A DNA stretch of 64,000 nucleotides from Dactylosporangium siamense. GTDB taxonomy: Bacteria > Actinomycetota > Actinomycetes > Mycobacteriales > Micromonosporaceae. The stretch is from assembly GCF_016862795.1 (NCBI RefSeq), contig NZ_BONQ01000151.1, forward strand, positions 40,027-104,026. The letters are read 5' to 3'. Below are positions 47,739 through 59,541 of the stretch, piece by piece. The notes under the pieces are model-generated. The model was not told the DNA's origin, did no database searches, and saw nothing but the letters and a program-made list of their open reading frames with translations. Positions within the stretch are counted from its first letter, which is position 1. Each line of letters opens with the position of its first letter. A program made the translations under genes and the position numbers.

Positions 47739-48356
47739 ATGACTTCCTTCGCACGGGCCGAGCGCCTGGCGCTCGCCGACACCCTCCTCGCCGCCGGCCC
47801 CGACGCACCGACGCTCTGTGCCGGCTGGACGACCCGGGACCTCGCCGCGCACCTCGTGCTGCGGGAGCGCCGCCCGGACGCCGCCGTCGGCATCCTGCTG
47901 AAAAACGTGGCAGCCCACACGAAGAAGGTCCAGGACAGGCTCGCGAACGGCGACTACGCGGCGCTGGTCGGCAAGGTCCGCACGCCGGCCCTCTGGGTGC
48001 GCCCGGCCGCGGCCGACGAGGCCGTCAACATCACCGAGTTCCTCGTCCACCACGAGGACGTGCGCCGCGCCACACCCGGCTGGACCCCGCGCACCCTCGA
48101 CGCCGCATACGAGCAGGCCCTCGCCGGCCGCGTCAAGCAGTCCGCCCGGCTGTCGACCCGGAAGTTCCCGGCCGCGATCACGGTGCACCCGGAACACGGC
48201 ACCCCGTTCACCGTCGGCAAGGGCGGCGACGCGCTGGACGTACACGGGAAACCCTCGGAACTCCTCCTGTTCTTCACTGGGCGGCAGGGCGTCGCCGACG
48301 TGACCGTGACGGGTCAGCTCGCGGAGCGACTCAAGAGCGCGCGACTCGGGCTGTAA
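47739..48356 (+). CDS. TIGR03085-like (DinB/mycothiol-dependent superfamily) protein
   Basis: 205 residues. N-terminal RAERLALADTLLAAGPDAPTLCAGWTTRDLAAHLVLRERRPDA is typical of the TIGR03085 family, a branch of the DinB/MDMPI fold; His in AAHL, and HHEDVRRA later, would bind a metal. ELLLFFTGRQ near the C-terminus also fits. Mycothiol-dependent chemistry is possible but not shown. Confidence 0.82.
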   Translation: MTSFARAERLALADTLLAAGPDAPTLCAGWTTRDLAAHLVLRERRPDAAVGILLKNVAAHTKKVQDRLANGDYAALVGKVRTPALWVRPAAADEAVNITEFLVHHEDVRRATPGWTPRTLDAAYEQALAGRVKQSARLSTRKFPAAITVHPEHGTPFTVGKGGDALDVHGKPSELLLFFTGRQGVADVTVTGQLAERLKSARLGL

Positions 48357-48523
48357 CAGCAGGGCGCTGAGTCTTGAATCTGGTTCCAGGCAAGGGATCC
48401 AGCATCTACTACGTTTCGGTTTCGGGTCTAGCCGGTAACGCGACCGACCATTTACCCTCCAGTAACCGACGGGACGTGATGCCAGTCACCGTTACGTCCA
48501 CGCCAGCCCGGGAGGCCCTCCAC

Positions 48524-50359
<1,836 letters not shown>

Positions 50360-50373
50360 TCACACCCCACAGT

Positions 50374-50412
50374 GTCATGGCCTCCGGGATCCGCCATCCC
50401 GGAGGCCATGAC
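50374..50412 (+). terminator. Rho-independent terminator of the acyl-CoA synthetase gene
   Basis: A perfect 17-bp stem (GTCATGGCCTCCGGGAT and its inverse) with a 5-nt loop is followed by GCTTTTCC, 14 nt after the stop. Confidence 0.88.
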
Positions 50413-50431
50413 GCTTTTCCAGGGCCACACC

Positions 50432-50487
50432 CCGTGATCCGGAAGACCTTGTGCACCCAGGGGTACCCAAACTCTTCCGGATCACGG
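50432..50487. terminator. Palindromic element between convergent genes (dispersed-repeat copy B)
   Basis: CCGTGATCCGGAAGA and its perfect inverse flank a 26-nt loop, just before the end of the minus-strand MocR gene. The 48-nt core 50436-50483 has the same length and many of the same bases as 15291-15338. Confidence 0.75.
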
Positions 50488-50497
50488 AAAACAGGGG

Positions 50498-51961
50498 TCA
50501 GGCCACGACCACCGGCGACGACCAGGCATGCCGGCGAGGACGGTCCAGGTCCGCACGAGCGGCCGCGAGCCGCCGCACCGCCTCGACCAGATCCGCCTCC
50601 GGCAGCGTGTACGGCAGCCGCATGAACCGCTCCATCGTCCCGTCCGCCCCGAACCGCGGCCCCGGCGCGACCCGCACCCCGAGCTCCTCCGCCGCCCGGG
50701 CGAGGGCACTGGACACCGGCGCGTCGAGCTCGACCCACAGCACCATCCCGCCGCCGGGCAGGACGAACCGCCACTCGGGCACCTCGGCGCGCAGCGCGGC
50801 GGCCAGGGTGTCGCGGCGGGACAGGAGCTGCCGGCGGCGGGCCGAGACGATCGCCGAACGGCGGCGCAGCAGCTGCACGGCGACCAGCTGGTCGAGCACC
50901 GGCGAGGCCATGTCGACGCCGACCCGGGCCGCGGCGAGCCGGGCGATCAGCGGCGCCGCCCCGCGCACCCAGCCGATGCGCAGGCCACCCCAGTACGGCT
51001 TGCTCATGCCGCCGATCGTGAGCACGCGCGCGCTGCGGTCGAACGTGGCGACCGACGGCGGCATGTCGACGTCGTCGAGGGCCAGGTCGACGAACGACTC
51101 GTCGATGATCAGGTCGGTGCCGGCGGCGTGCGCGGCGGAGGGCAGCCGCTCCCGCAGGGCGGTCTGCATGAGGTGGCCGGTCGGGTTGTGGAAGTCCGGG
51201 ATGAGGTACGCCACGCGCGCCTGCGCTGCCCGTACCGTGGACAAAAGAAGATCCTCGTCCCACCCGTCGGGACCGATCGCGTAGGCGCTGATCCTGGCGC
51301 GGCTGGCGGTGAAGGCGCTCAACGCGTTCGGATAGGTGGGCGTCTCGACGAGGGCCCGCTGGCCGGGCGCGACGAGCAGGCGCAGCAGCAGGTCGAGCGC
51401 CTGCTGGACGCCACCGGTGACCATGACCTGGTCGGGGTCGGTCGGCAGGCCCCGCTCGGTGTAGCAGTGCGCGATCGCCTCGCGGAGCACCGGCAGCCCC
51501 ATCGGCTGATACCCGGCGCCGAGTGTGTAAGGGGCGAGGTCGGCGACCGCCTCCGTGGCGGCCTCGGCGAGCTCGGCGGGGGCGGGCATCGCGGCGCAGC
51601 CGAGGTCGATGAGGTCGGCGTCGTCGCTCGGCGTCCACAGCCCGGACGTGCCGACGCGGTGGCCGGCGGGCAGCGCGGTCCAGCTGCCGGCGCCGCGGCG
51701 GCTGCTGAGGTGACCACTGTCACGCAGCTCACGGTAGGCGGCGGTGACGGTCGTCCGGCTGATCCCGAGCGCGGCGGCGAGCTCACGCTCCGCGGGCAGC
51801 CGCACACCGAGCGCGAGGCGGCCGTCGATGAGCAGGCCACGGACGGCGCCGGCGAGCACCACGTACTCCGGGCGGCGGCCGGCGGGTCCGCGCACGCCGA
51901 CGGCGACCTGCCAGGCGTTGAGCATGCGGGCCAGTTGGGCACCGCGGACGATCGCTGACAA
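50498..51961 (-). CDS. MocR-family regulator (YczR-type) of the yczE-like gene
   Basis: 487 residues. TTG start at 51961 with GAGGGGGA about 7 nt upstream. GntR HTH: LIDGRLALGVRLPAERELAAALGISRTTVTAAYREL. Aminotransferase-like domain: MVTGGVQQALDLLLRLL and TIGGMSKPYWGGLRIGW with the PLP lysine (SK). It diverges from a YczE-family membrane gene, the same pairing as yczR/yczE in other bacteria. Confidence 0.9.
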   Translation of the reverse strand: MSAIVRGAQLARMLNAWQVAVGVRGPAGRRPEYVVLAGAVRGLLIDGRLALGVRLPAERELAAALGISRTTVTAAYRELRDSGHLSSRRGAGSWTALPAGHRVGTSGLWTPSDDADLIDLGCAAMPAPAELAEAATEAVADLAPYTLGAGYQPMGLPVLREAIAHCYTERGLPTDPDQVMVTGGVQQALDLLLRLLVAPGQRALVETPTYPNALSAFTASRARISAYAIGPDGWDEDLLLSTVRAAQARVAYLIPDFHNPTGHLMQTALRERLPSAAHAAGTDLIIDESFVDLALDDVDMPPSVATFDRSARVLTIGGMSKPYWGGLRIGWVRGAAPLIARLAAARVGVDMASPVLDQLVAVQLLRRRSAIVSARRRQLLSRRDTLAAALRAEVPEWRFVLPGGGMVLWVELDAPVSSALARAAEELGVRVAPGPRFGADGTMERFMRLPYTLPEADLVEAVRRLAAARADLDRPRRHAWSSPVVVA

Positions 51962-51976
51962 GGCCAGTCCCCCTCA

Positions 51977-52012
51977 ATTGGCTCTTTGCACGTTCCGGAT
52001 TGGCCCTAGGGT
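51977..52012. promoter_or_regulatory. MocR direct-repeat operator and yczE -10 element
   Basis: ATTGGCTC (51977-51984) and ATTGGCCC (51999-52006) are direct repeats 22 bp apart. TAGGGT at 52007-52012 lies 7 nt before the yczE ATG. Direct repeats with this spacing are typical of MocR operators. Confidence 0.6.
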
Positions 52013-52019
52013 GGCATGC

Positions 52020-52703
52020 ATGGCCGCCTCAGGCAAGACCAATCCCACGCCACCGCGCCTGGCAATGCCACTGCGCCACCGCTTCGTGCGCCGATTCGTC
52101 CAGTTGCAGCTTGGTCTGCTGGTGTACGGCGTGAGCCTCGCGCTCCTCGTGCGGGCCCACCTGGGACTCGATCCGTGGGACGTGTTCCAGCAGGGCATCT
52201 CCCGACATACCGGGCTGAGCTTCGGCACCGTGGTCTGCGCGGTCGGCGCGCTCGTGCTGCTGCTGTGGATCCCGCTGCGCCAGCGGCCGGGGCTCGGCAC
52301 GATCAGCAACGTCGTGGTCATCGGTGCCGTCGCCGACCTCGCCCTGCGCGTCGTGCCGGACGCCGAGGCGTGGTGGCTGCGCGGCGCGCTCATGGTCGCG
52401 GGTGTGGTGCTCAACGCGGCCGCCACCGGCCTGTACATCGGCGCGCGCCTGGGACCCGGCCCGCGCGACGGGCTCATGACCGGCCTGTCGGAGCGCTTCG
52501 GCTGGCTGTCCGTCCGGGTCGCGCGGACCTCGATCGAGGTGACCGTGCTCGCCGCCGGGTTCCTGCTCGGCGGTTCCGTCGGCGTCGCGACCGTGCTGTA
52601 CGCGTTCGGCATCGGCCCGCTCACGCAGCTGTTCCTGCCACTGTTCTCGATCCGGGATCCACGGCCGGCACCGGCGGCTCCGGCGGCTGCGGCCCTCGCC
52701 TGA
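52020..52703 (+). CDS. YczE-family membrane protein
   Basis: 227 residues. Five or six membrane helices with QLQLGLLVYGVSLALLVRAHLGLDPWDVFQQGISRHTG at the N-terminus and GARLGPGPRDGLMTGLSERFGW in the middle, both characteristic of YczE/YitT-like proteins. Transport function is presumed. Its 3' end overlaps the convergent EamA gene by 83 bp. Confidence 0.87.
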   Translation: MAASGKTNPTPPRLAMPLRHRFVRRFVQLQLGLLVYGVSLALLVRAHLGLDPWDVFQQGISRHTGLSFGTVVCAVGALVLLLWIPLRQRPGLGTISNVVVIGAVADLALRVVPDAEAWWLRGALMVAGVVLNAAATGLYIGARLGPGPRDGLMTGLSERFGWLSVRVARTSIEVTVLAAGFLLGGSVGVATVLYAFGIGPLTQLFLPLFSIRDPRPAPAAPAAAALA

Positions 52704-53550
52704 CCCGCACCGCGCCCAGCAGGACCCCGCCGATGATCGCGGCGCCGCCGGCGGCGTCGTACCAGTGGATGTGCTCACCGAGCAGCAGCGCCGAGGACAC
52801 GATCGCGAACACCGGGGCCAGGGCCGCGAACGGCGCGACCGTGCCGGCGTCGTAGCGGGCGATGAGCCGGCCCCACACGCCGAAACCGAACAGCGTGCTG
52901 AGGTAGGCGATGTACGCGATCGCGCCGACCGCGGTCAGGTCCAGGCCACGCAGCGTGTGCCAGACCTCGGCCGGCCCGTCGACGGCGAGGGTCAGCGCGA
53001 CGAGGGGCGGGGTCGCGACGGCGCTGACCCACACCATGAAGTTGAGCATGTCGGTCGCCTTCGCCTTGCGCATCGCGATGTTGGCCAGGCCCCAGGCCGC
53101 GCCGGCGGCGACGACCAGCAGGAACGCGCCGAGCGGCCGGTCCAGGCCGAGCTGCGAGGCGATGAGCACGATGCCCGCCCCGGACAGCGCGACCCCGGCG
53201 AGGCGGCGCCGGCCCGGCCGGTCGCGGAGCAGCACCACCGCGAAGACGAGGGTGAACACCACCTGGCTCTGCAGGACCAGCGCCGACAGCCCCGACGGCA
53301 GCCCGGCCGCCATCCCGGCGAACAGCAGCGAGAACTTCACCACGCCGAGCGCCACGCCGGTCGCGATCACCCACCGCCACGGGGCCTTCGGCCGGCCGAC
53401 CAGCAGCACGGCGGGCAGCGCGGCCACCGCGAACCGCAGCGCGCAGAACAGCAGCGGAGACATGCTGTCCAGTCCGACGTGGATGACGACGAAGTTCACG
53501 CCCCAGACGGCCGAGACGAGGACGGCCAGCGCGACGTCACGATGCTTCAT
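52621..53550 (-). CDS. EamA-family transporter
   Basis: 309 residues from the ATG at 53550; longer upstream reading is antisense to the LysR gene. Ten membrane helices in two EamA repeats: LVSAVWGVNFVVIHVGLD, and AAGAAWGLANIAMRKAK. Family members export amino acids or other metabolites. The divergent LysR regulator is its likely controller. Confidence 0.88.
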   Translation of the reverse strand: MKHRDVALAVLVSAVWGVNFVVIHVGLDSMSPLLFCALRFAVAALPAVLLVGRPKAPWRWVIATGVALGVVKFSLLFAGMAAGLPSGLSALVLQSQVVFTLVFAVVLLRDRPGRRRLAGVALSGAGIVLIASQLGLDRPLGAFLLVVAAGAAWGLANIAMRKAKATDMLNFMVWVSAVATPPLVALTLAVDGPAEVWHTLRGLDLTAVGAIAYIAYLSTLFGFGVWGRLIARYDAGTVAPFAALAPVFAIVSSALLLGEHIHWYDAAGGAAIIGGVLLGAVRVRRGPQPPEPPVPAVDPGSRTVAGTAA

Positions 53551-53596
53551 ACGCCTCACGGTCGCCGCTGAAACCGTGAAGCACCATCGAAAGGTT

Positions 53597-53616
53597 CTAC
53601 AACATCGTTGTAGCAT
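53597..53616. promoter_or_regulatory. LysR operator palindrome overlapping the lysR -10 element
   Basis: CTACAACATCGTTGTAG (53597-53613) is a perfect odd palindrome, and the hexamer TAGCAT (53611-53616) lies 6 nt before the lysR ATG. The overlap suggests autorepression and control of the divergent exporter gene. Confidence 0.65.
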
Positions 53617-53622
53617 TACTTC

Positions 53623-54549
53623 ATGCTTGACCTGCCCAGGCTCCAGGCGCTGCGGGCCGTCGCCGTGTTCGGCACGGTCACGGCCGCCGCCGAAGCCCTG
53701 CACTGCACCCCGTCGGCGATCTCCCAGCACATCGCGAAGCTCGAACGGGAGACCAGGAACACGCTCGTGGAGAAGGACGGCCGCCGGTTGCGGCTCACCG
53801 GCGCCGGCCGGGTCCTCGTCGAGCACGCCGGACGGATCCTCGCCGTCGTCGAGGAGGCCGAGGCCGCCCTCGCCGCCCACCAGGAGACGGTGTCCGGGCA
53901 CCTGAGCATCGCCTCGTTTCCGACCGCGTGCCGTGGGCTGCTGCCGCACGCCCTGCGCAGCCTCGCCGTCGACCACCCGCTCCTCGAGCCGACCCTGCAG
54001 GAGACCGACCGGCAGGCCGGCTTCGACGGCATCCTGCGCGGCACCGTCGACGTGGCCGTCATCGACGAGTGGCTGGACATGCCGGCCACGTTTCCCGCCG
54101 GGCTGGCCAGCCTCGAGCTCGGCCTCGACGTCGGCGACCTGATCCTGCCCGTCGACCATCCCCTCGCCGCCGAGTCCGGCCCGGTCCGCCTCGACGACCT
54201 GCGCGGCGAACGCTGGATCGCCTCGAAGCCCGGCACCGTCTGCCACGAGTGGCTGCAGCGGATGCTGCCCGGCGCCCGTCCCACGATCCTCGTCAACGAG
54301 TTCGAGACCCAGCTGACCTTCGTGGCCGAGCGCCTCGGCGTGGCCTTCGTCCCGCGCCTGGCCCGCAGCACCCTCCCACCGGGCGTTGTGGCCCGCCCCA
54401 TCACCCCCGAGGCGGCCCGCCGCGTCACGGCCGTCTGGCGCGCCGCCGCCGGCGACCGCCCGGCCATCGGCGCGACCGTCCGTGCGCTGCGTGAGGCCTG
54501 GTCACACCGTGACCACTGGGCCGGCGACCTGTCCATTCATGTCGTATAA
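53623..54549 (+). CDS. LysR-family transcriptional regulator
   Basis: 308 residues. N-terminal HTH: LQALRAVAVFGTVTAAAEALHCTPSAISQHIAKLERE. The rest is a LysR substrate-binding domain with GHLSIASFPTACRGLLPHAL. It is divergent from the EamA exporter. Confidence 0.92.
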   Translation: MLDLPRLQALRAVAVFGTVTAAAEALHCTPSAISQHIAKLERETRNTLVEKDGRRLRLTGAGRVLVEHAGRILAVVEEAEAALAAHQETVSGHLSIASFPTACRGLLPHALRSLAVDHPLLEPTLQETDRQAGFDGILRGTVDVAVIDEWLDMPATFPAGLASLELGLDVGDLILPVDHPLAAESGPVRLDDLRGERWIASKPGTVCHEWLQRMLPGARPTILVNEFETQLTFVAERLGVAFVPRLARSTLPPGVVARPITPEAARRVTAVWRAAAGDRPAIGATVRALREAWSHRDHWAGDLSIHVV

Positions 54550-54624
54550 CTGCAGCTCAAACGGTCTTTTCCGGTTTAAACGCTCACTCACTCATTCACT
54601 TCTGCGGGTTTTGGCGCCGCCCCT

Positions 54625-54630
54625 TACATT
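54625..54630 (+). promoter_or_regulatory. -10 element, leaderless type
   Basis: TACATT lies 6 nt before the ATG at 54637. Confidence 0.5.
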
Positions 54631-54636
54631 GATGTC

Positions 54637-55125
54637 ATGGCCATCTTCGGACGCACCCGCACAGCCACCGGCGCAGGCGTCCTGGCGACGCTGCTCCTCG
54701 TCCTGCTCTTCGGCAACCAGATCTTCACGGAATGGGTCGACCGGCACGCCGACACGAACACGGTGTGGGGCTGGTTCCTGAAGATGCTCACCTGGCCACG
54801 CTGGTGGCTCGTCCCCCGCGACGACTCCGGCAAGGCCGCCCGCGAACTCCTCGCGAACGACCTCAAAGCCCTGTTGCTCATCCTCTTCACGGCCCTGATC
54901 CTGGCGGTCGCCGGCAAATCCATCGGCACCGGCGGCGGCGCCTTCATCATCGGCTGGGCGGCGCTGATCTTCGGCGCGGCCCTCGCCGCCTTCGTCACCG
55001 TTTTCATCCTCGCCGACCCGACCCTGCTGGGGGCGTTCGCCGCGGCGGCCGCCGCCTCCGGCTACGGCCTGTTCGTCGGCTGGATCGTCGGCATCGCCGT
55101 CACCACCGGCAAACGCGGCGACTAG
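54637..55125 (+). CDS. Membrane protein of unknown function
   Basis: 162 residues. Three or four membrane helices: GVLATLLLVLLFGNQIF, LKALLLILFTALILAVAG, AALIFGAALAAFVTVFILAD. A Trp-rich segment (VWGWFLKMLTWPRWWLVPRDD) lies after the first helix. I recognise no family. Confidence 0.7.
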   Translation: MAIFGRTRTATGAGVLATLLLVLLFGNQIFTEWVDRHADTNTVWGWFLKMLTWPRWWLVPRDDSGKAARELLANDLKALLLILFTALILAVAGKSIGTGGGAFIIGWAALIFGAALAAFVTVFILADPTLLGAFAAAAAASGYGLFVGWIVGIAVTTGKRGD

Positions 55126-55131
55126 ACCGTT

Positions 55132-55166
55132 CGGCAGCGGGTGATCACATCGGTTACCCGCTGCCG
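55132..55166. terminator. Bidirectional hairpin terminator
   Basis: CGGCAGCGGGT and ACCCGCTGCCG form a perfect 11-bp stem with a 13-nt loop. It lies between the membrane protein gene and the end of hisF, so it can end both transcripts. Confidence 0.7.
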
Positions 55167-55169
55167 GCG

Positions 55170-55931
55170 TCAGCGGACGGGGTGGCCGGCCTCGCGCAGC
55201 GAGGTCTTCACGTCGGCGATGGACAGGTCGCCGAAGTGGAAGACGCTGGCGGCGAGGACCGCGTCGGCGCCGGAGGCGACCGCCGGGGCGAAGTGCTCCA
55301 GGGCACCCGCGCCGCCGCTGGCGATGACCGGGATCGTCACGACCGCGCGGACGGCCGTGATGAGCTCCAGGTCGAAGCCGTCCTTGGTGCCGTCGGCGTC
55401 CATCGAGTTGAGCAGGATCTCGCCGGCGCCGAGCTCCGCGACCCGGGCGGCCCACTCGACGGCGTCGAGGCCCGCACCGCGGCGGCCGCCGTGGGTGGTC
55501 ACCTCGAACCCGCTGGGCTGGCCGGCGGCGCGGCGCACGTCGAGGGAGAGCGTCAGGACCTGGTTGCCGAAGCGTTCGGCGATCTCGGCGATGAGCTCGG
55601 GGCGGGCGATCGCGGCGGTGTTGACGCCGACCTTGTCCGCGCCTGCGCGCAGGAGCGTGTCGACGTCGGACACCGCGCGGACGCCCCCGCCGACGGTGAG
55701 CGGGATGAACACGGTCTCGGCGGTGCGGCGGACCACGTCGAGCATGGTCGAGCGCCCGTCGGACGAGGCGGTCACGTCGAGGAAGACCAGTTCGTCGGCG
55801 CCCGCGGCGTCGTACGCGGCGCCGAGCGCCACCGGGTCACCGGCGTCGCGCAGGTTGACGAAGTTGACCCCCTTGACGACCCGCCCGGCGTCGACGTCCA
55901 GACACGGGATCACCCGCACCGCGACGCTCAT
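55170..55931 (-). CDS. hisF: Imidazole glycerol phosphate synthase cyclase subunit
   Basis: 253 residues from the ATG at 55931 with GGAGG 7 nt upstream. TIM barrel with [20 protein letters not shown] (catalytic Asp), and [18 protein letters not shown] (second Asp). With HisH it forms IGP and AICAR. Last gene of the his operon here. Confidence 0.96.
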   Translation of the reverse strand: MSVAVRVIPCLDVDAGRVVKGVNFVNLRDAGDPVALGAAYDAAGADELVFLDVTASSDGRSTMLDVVRRTAETVFIPLTVGGGVRAVSDVDTLLRAGADKVGVNTAAIARPELIAEIAERFGNQVLTLSLDVRRAAGQPSGFEVTTHGGRRGAGLDAVEWAARVAELGAGEILLNSMDADGTKDGFDLELITAVRAVVTIPVIASGGAGALEHFAPAVASGADAVLAASVFHFGDLSIADVKTSLREAGHPVR

Positions 55932-56010
55932 GCCGCCACCTCCGCCGCACCGCACCCCGAGCCGGCACCGCGCGCCCACGTCACAGCCCGTCCACCGCGC
56001 CGCGGGTCGG

Positions 56011-56742
56011 TCATGACGCCGTTTCCTTCAGGACCTCGAGGGCCTCGGTCACGTCGAAGGCGCCCGCATACAGGGCCTTGCCGACGATGACACCCTCGAC
56101 GCCGGCGGGCTCGAGGGCGGCGAGCTGGCGCAGGTCGTCGAGCTTGGAGACGCCGCCGCTGGCGATGACCGGCTTCTTGGTGCGGCCGGTGACCTCCAGC
56201 AGCAGGGTCAGGTTGGGGCCGGTGAGGGTGCCGTCGCGCATGACGTCGGTGACGACATACCGGGCGCAGCCGGCCCGCTCGAGGCGGTCGAGCACCTCGA
56301 ACAGGTCGCCGCCCTCCTTCGTCCAGCCCCGGGCCGCCAGCTGGTGACCACGGACGTCGAGACCGACCGCGACCTGGTCGCCATACGTGGCGCAGACGTG
56401 GTCGCACCACTCGGGGTTCTCCAGCGCGGCGGTGCCGAGGTTGACCCGGGTGGCGCCGGTCGACAGGGCCGCCCGCAGCGAGGCCTCGTCGCGGATGCCG
56501 CCGGAGAGCTCGACCTGCACGTCCAGCCGGCGCACGACGTCGGCGAGCAGCTCCGCGTTGGAGCCACGGCCGAAGGCGGCGTCGAGGTCGACGAGGTGGA
56601 TCCACTCGGCACCCTGCCGCTGCCAGGCGAGGGCGGCCTCGAGCGGGTCACCGTAGGTGGTTTCGCTGCCGGCGGCGCCCTGAACGAGACGGACCGCCTG
56701 GCCGTCGGCGACGTCGACGGCGGGCAGGAGCTGCAGGGCCAT
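56011..56742 (-). CDS. priA: Bifunctional HisA/TrpF isomerase PriA
   Basis: 243 residues. [15 protein letters not shown] (first catalytic Asp), [27 protein letters not shown] (second Asp), and [13 protein letters not shown]. In actinobacteria this enzyme isomerises both ProFAR (histidine) and PRA (tryptophan). No trpF is in the window's trp genes, which agrees with PriA supplying that step. Confidence 0.93.
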   Translation of the reverse strand: MALQLLPAVDVADGQAVRLVQGAAGSETTYGDPLEAALAWQRQGAEWIHLVDLDAAFGRGSNAELLADVVRRLDVQVELSGGIRDEASLRAALSTGATRVNLGTAALENPEWCDHVCATYGDQVAVGLDVRGHQLAARGWTKEGGDLFEVLDRLERAGCARYVVTDVMRDGTLTGPNLTLLLEVTGRTKKPVIASGGVSKLDDLRQLAALEPAGVEGVIVGKALYAGAFDVTEALEVLKETAS

Positions 56743-56772
56743 GGTTCAAGATCCTTCGGTCAGATTCGGCGG

Positions 56773-57087
56773 TCAGAGCCGGCGGTCGAGGACAAGCACG
56801 GTGAGCGCCGGAGTGGCGACGATGACGAGGGCGCTGAGCCCGATGCGTGCCGCGACGGTGTCGACGAGCAGCCAGATCAGCATGAGTGCCAGCAGGACGA
56901 GCAGGACGATGACGGAGCGCTGGCCCCGGGAACGACGTGCGAAGAGCTTACCGGTCCGGCCGATCTTGACCTTCGGCACCAGCCGGCGGACCGCGATGCG
57001 CCGGCGGCGGCGCTGCTCGGCCTTGTTCAGGCGCGCGGCCCGCTCGGCCTCCAGCACCGCCCGGCGCCGGGCGCGTTCCTTAGACAA
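56773..57087 (-). CDS. Small membrane protein of the his operon
   Basis: 104 residues from a TTG at 57087 that overlaps the hisH stop by 8 nt. The first 55 residues are strongly basic (EAERAARLNKAEQRRRRRIAVRRL), followed by two hydrophobic helices. It lies between hisH and priA. I know no function. Confidence 0.7.
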   Translation of the reverse strand: MSKERARRRAVLEAERAARLNKAEQRRRRRIAVRRLVPKVKIGRTGKLFARRSRGQRSVIVLLVLLALMLIWLLVDTVAARIGLSALVIVATPALTVLVLDRRL

Positions 57088-57703
57088 GGCTGCCGAGCCA
57101 GTTGGCCAGCAGGGTCGCGCCCGCGTCGCCGGACTTCTCCGGGTGGAACTGGGTGGCGCGCAGGACCTCGGACTCGAACGCGGCGACGAACGGCTCGCCG
57201 TGCACCGTGGTAGCGACGCTGATGCCGGCGGCGCGCTGGGCGTCGACGGGGGTGGGCGCGTAGGAGTGCACGAAGTAGAAGCGCGTGTCGGCGGGCAGCC
57301 CGGCGCCGAGGACGGTGTCGGCGGGCCAATCCACCGTGTTCCAGCCCATGTGCGGCACCACCGGGGCGTGCAGGACGGTCACCGAGCCGGGCGCGAGGCC
57401 GAGGCCCTTGGTGACGACGCCGTGCTCCTCGCCCTCCTCGAAGAGGACCTGCATGCCGACGCAGATGCCGAGCACCGGCGCGCCGACCCGGACCCGCTCG
57501 GCGATCGTGGGCCCGGCGCCGAGCTCGTCGATGCCGGCCATGCACGCCGCATACGCGCCGACGCCCGGCACGACCAGCCCGTCGGCGCGGGCCGCCTTGC
57601 CGAGGTCGGAGGTGACCTCGACGTCGGCGCCGACCCTGGCGACGGCCCGCTCGGCGGAGCGCAGGTTGCCCGAGCCGTAGTCGAGGATGACCACCTTCTT
57701 CAT
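57080..57703 (-). CDS. hisH: Imidazole glycerol phosphate synthase glutaminase subunit
   Basis: 207 residues. Class I glutamine amidotransferase with nucleophile Cys81 in LGICVGMQ, oxyanion motif PGVGAY, and the His-Glu pair in TQFHPEKSG. It supplies ammonia to HisF. Confidence 0.96.
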   Translation of the reverse strand: MKKVVILDYGSGNLRSAERAVARVGADVEVTSDLGKAARADGLVVPGVGAYAACMAGIDELGAGPTIAERVRVGAPVLGICVGMQVLFEEGEEHGVVTKGLGLAPGSVTVLHAPVVPHMGWNTVDWPADTVLGAGLPADTRFYFVHSYAPTPVDAQRAAGISVATTVHGEPFVAAFESEVLRATQFHPEKSGDAGATLLANWLGSLV

Positions 57704-57713
57704 GCCGTCCCCT

Positions 57714-57853
57714 TTACAGCCAGAGCAGGCCGCCGGCCGCGGACAGCGCGGCGAGCAGCAGCGTGATCACGAACGGGACCTTCGACGTGCTCTGCTGCCG
57801 CAGCTGGATGGCGCCGCCGACCAGCAGCCCGGCGAGTCCGAGCAGGACGATGC

Positions 57854-57857
<4 letters not shown>
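57714..57857 (-). CDS. 47-residue membrane protein between hisB and hisH
   Basis: The GTG at 57857 overlaps the hisB stop (GTGA). Two short hydrophobic helices, IVLLGLAGLLVGGAIQL and FVITLLLAALSAAGGLLWL, with a basic turn RQQSTSK. Coupling and position in the operon support a real gene; its role is unknown. Confidence 0.68.
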
Positions 57858-58464
<607 letters not shown>

Positions 58465-58468
<4 letters not shown>

Positions 58469-59541
58469 AGCAACTCCTCCAGTGCGTTCAGGAAAGCGTC
58501 GGTCTCCTCCGGCGTGCCGGCGGTGACCCGCAGCCAGCCGGGGACGCCCACGTCGCGGATCAGCACCCCGCGGTCGAGCAGCGCCTGCCAGATCCCCTTG
58601 CTGTCGTCGCGGGGCGCGGCGAACAGCACGAAGTTGGCGTCGCTGTCGGCGACCCGCAGCCCCCAGCCGCGCAGCGTCGCGACGATCCGGTCGCGCTGGG
58701 CCTTGACCGCGTCGACGGTCGACAGCAGCGCGTCGGTGTGCGCGAGCGCGGCCCGCGCGGCGGCCTGGGTCAACGCCGACAGGTGATACGGCAGCCGCAC
58801 CAGCTGCACGGCGTCGACGACGGCGGGCCCGGCCGCCAGATAGCCGACCCGCCCGCCGGCGAGCGCGAACGCCTTGCTCATGGTGCGGGTGACGACGAGC
58901 CGCGGGAACTCCTCGATGAGCGAGAGCGCGAACGGCGTGCCGGGGCGGGCGAACTCCGCATACGCCTCGTCGACCAGCACCATCCCGTCGGCGGCCTCCG
59001 CGACGGCCCGGACCACGTCCAGCGGCAGCGCCGTGCCGGTCGGGTTGTTGGGCGAGCAGAGGATCACCACGTCGGGCCGGTGCTCACGAACCTTCGCGAC
59101 CGCGTGCTCGGCGGTCAGCGTGAAGTCCTCGTCGCGCCGCCCGTCGACCCACGTGGTGCCGGTGCCGGCGGCGAGCAGCGGGTGCATCGAATACGACGGG
59201 GTGAACCCGAGCGCGGTGCGGCCGGGACCGCCGAACGTCTGCAGCAGCTGCTGCTGGATCTCGTTGGAGCCGTTGGCCGCCCACACGTTGCGCCAGGTCA
59301 GCCCGTGCCGCAGGTAGGCGGCCAGGTCGGTGCGCAGCGCCACCGCGTCGCGGTCCGGGTAGCGGTTGAGGTCACGCAGGACCGCGGAGAGCGCCTTCTC
59401 CATCTCCGCGACGGCCGCCTCGGGCAGCGGGTAGGAGTTCTCGTTGGTGTTGAGCCGCACGGCCACGTCGAGCTGCGGCGCGCCGTAGGGCGTCAGCCCG
59501 CGCAGCTCGTCGCGGAGCGGGAGGTCCTCAAGGCCGGTCAC
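58465..59541 (-). CDS. hisC: Histidinol-phosphate aminotransferase
   Basis: 358 residues; GTG overlaps the hisD stop. Fold-type I PLP enzyme with [29 protein letters not shown], and the PLP lysine in [17 protein letters not shown]. Confidence 0.96.

Noticed and set aside
53551..54246. N-terminal extension of the EamA transporter to 54246
   Set aside because: It lies antisense to the LysR gene and is not protein-like; the membrane domain starts at MKHRDVALAVL.
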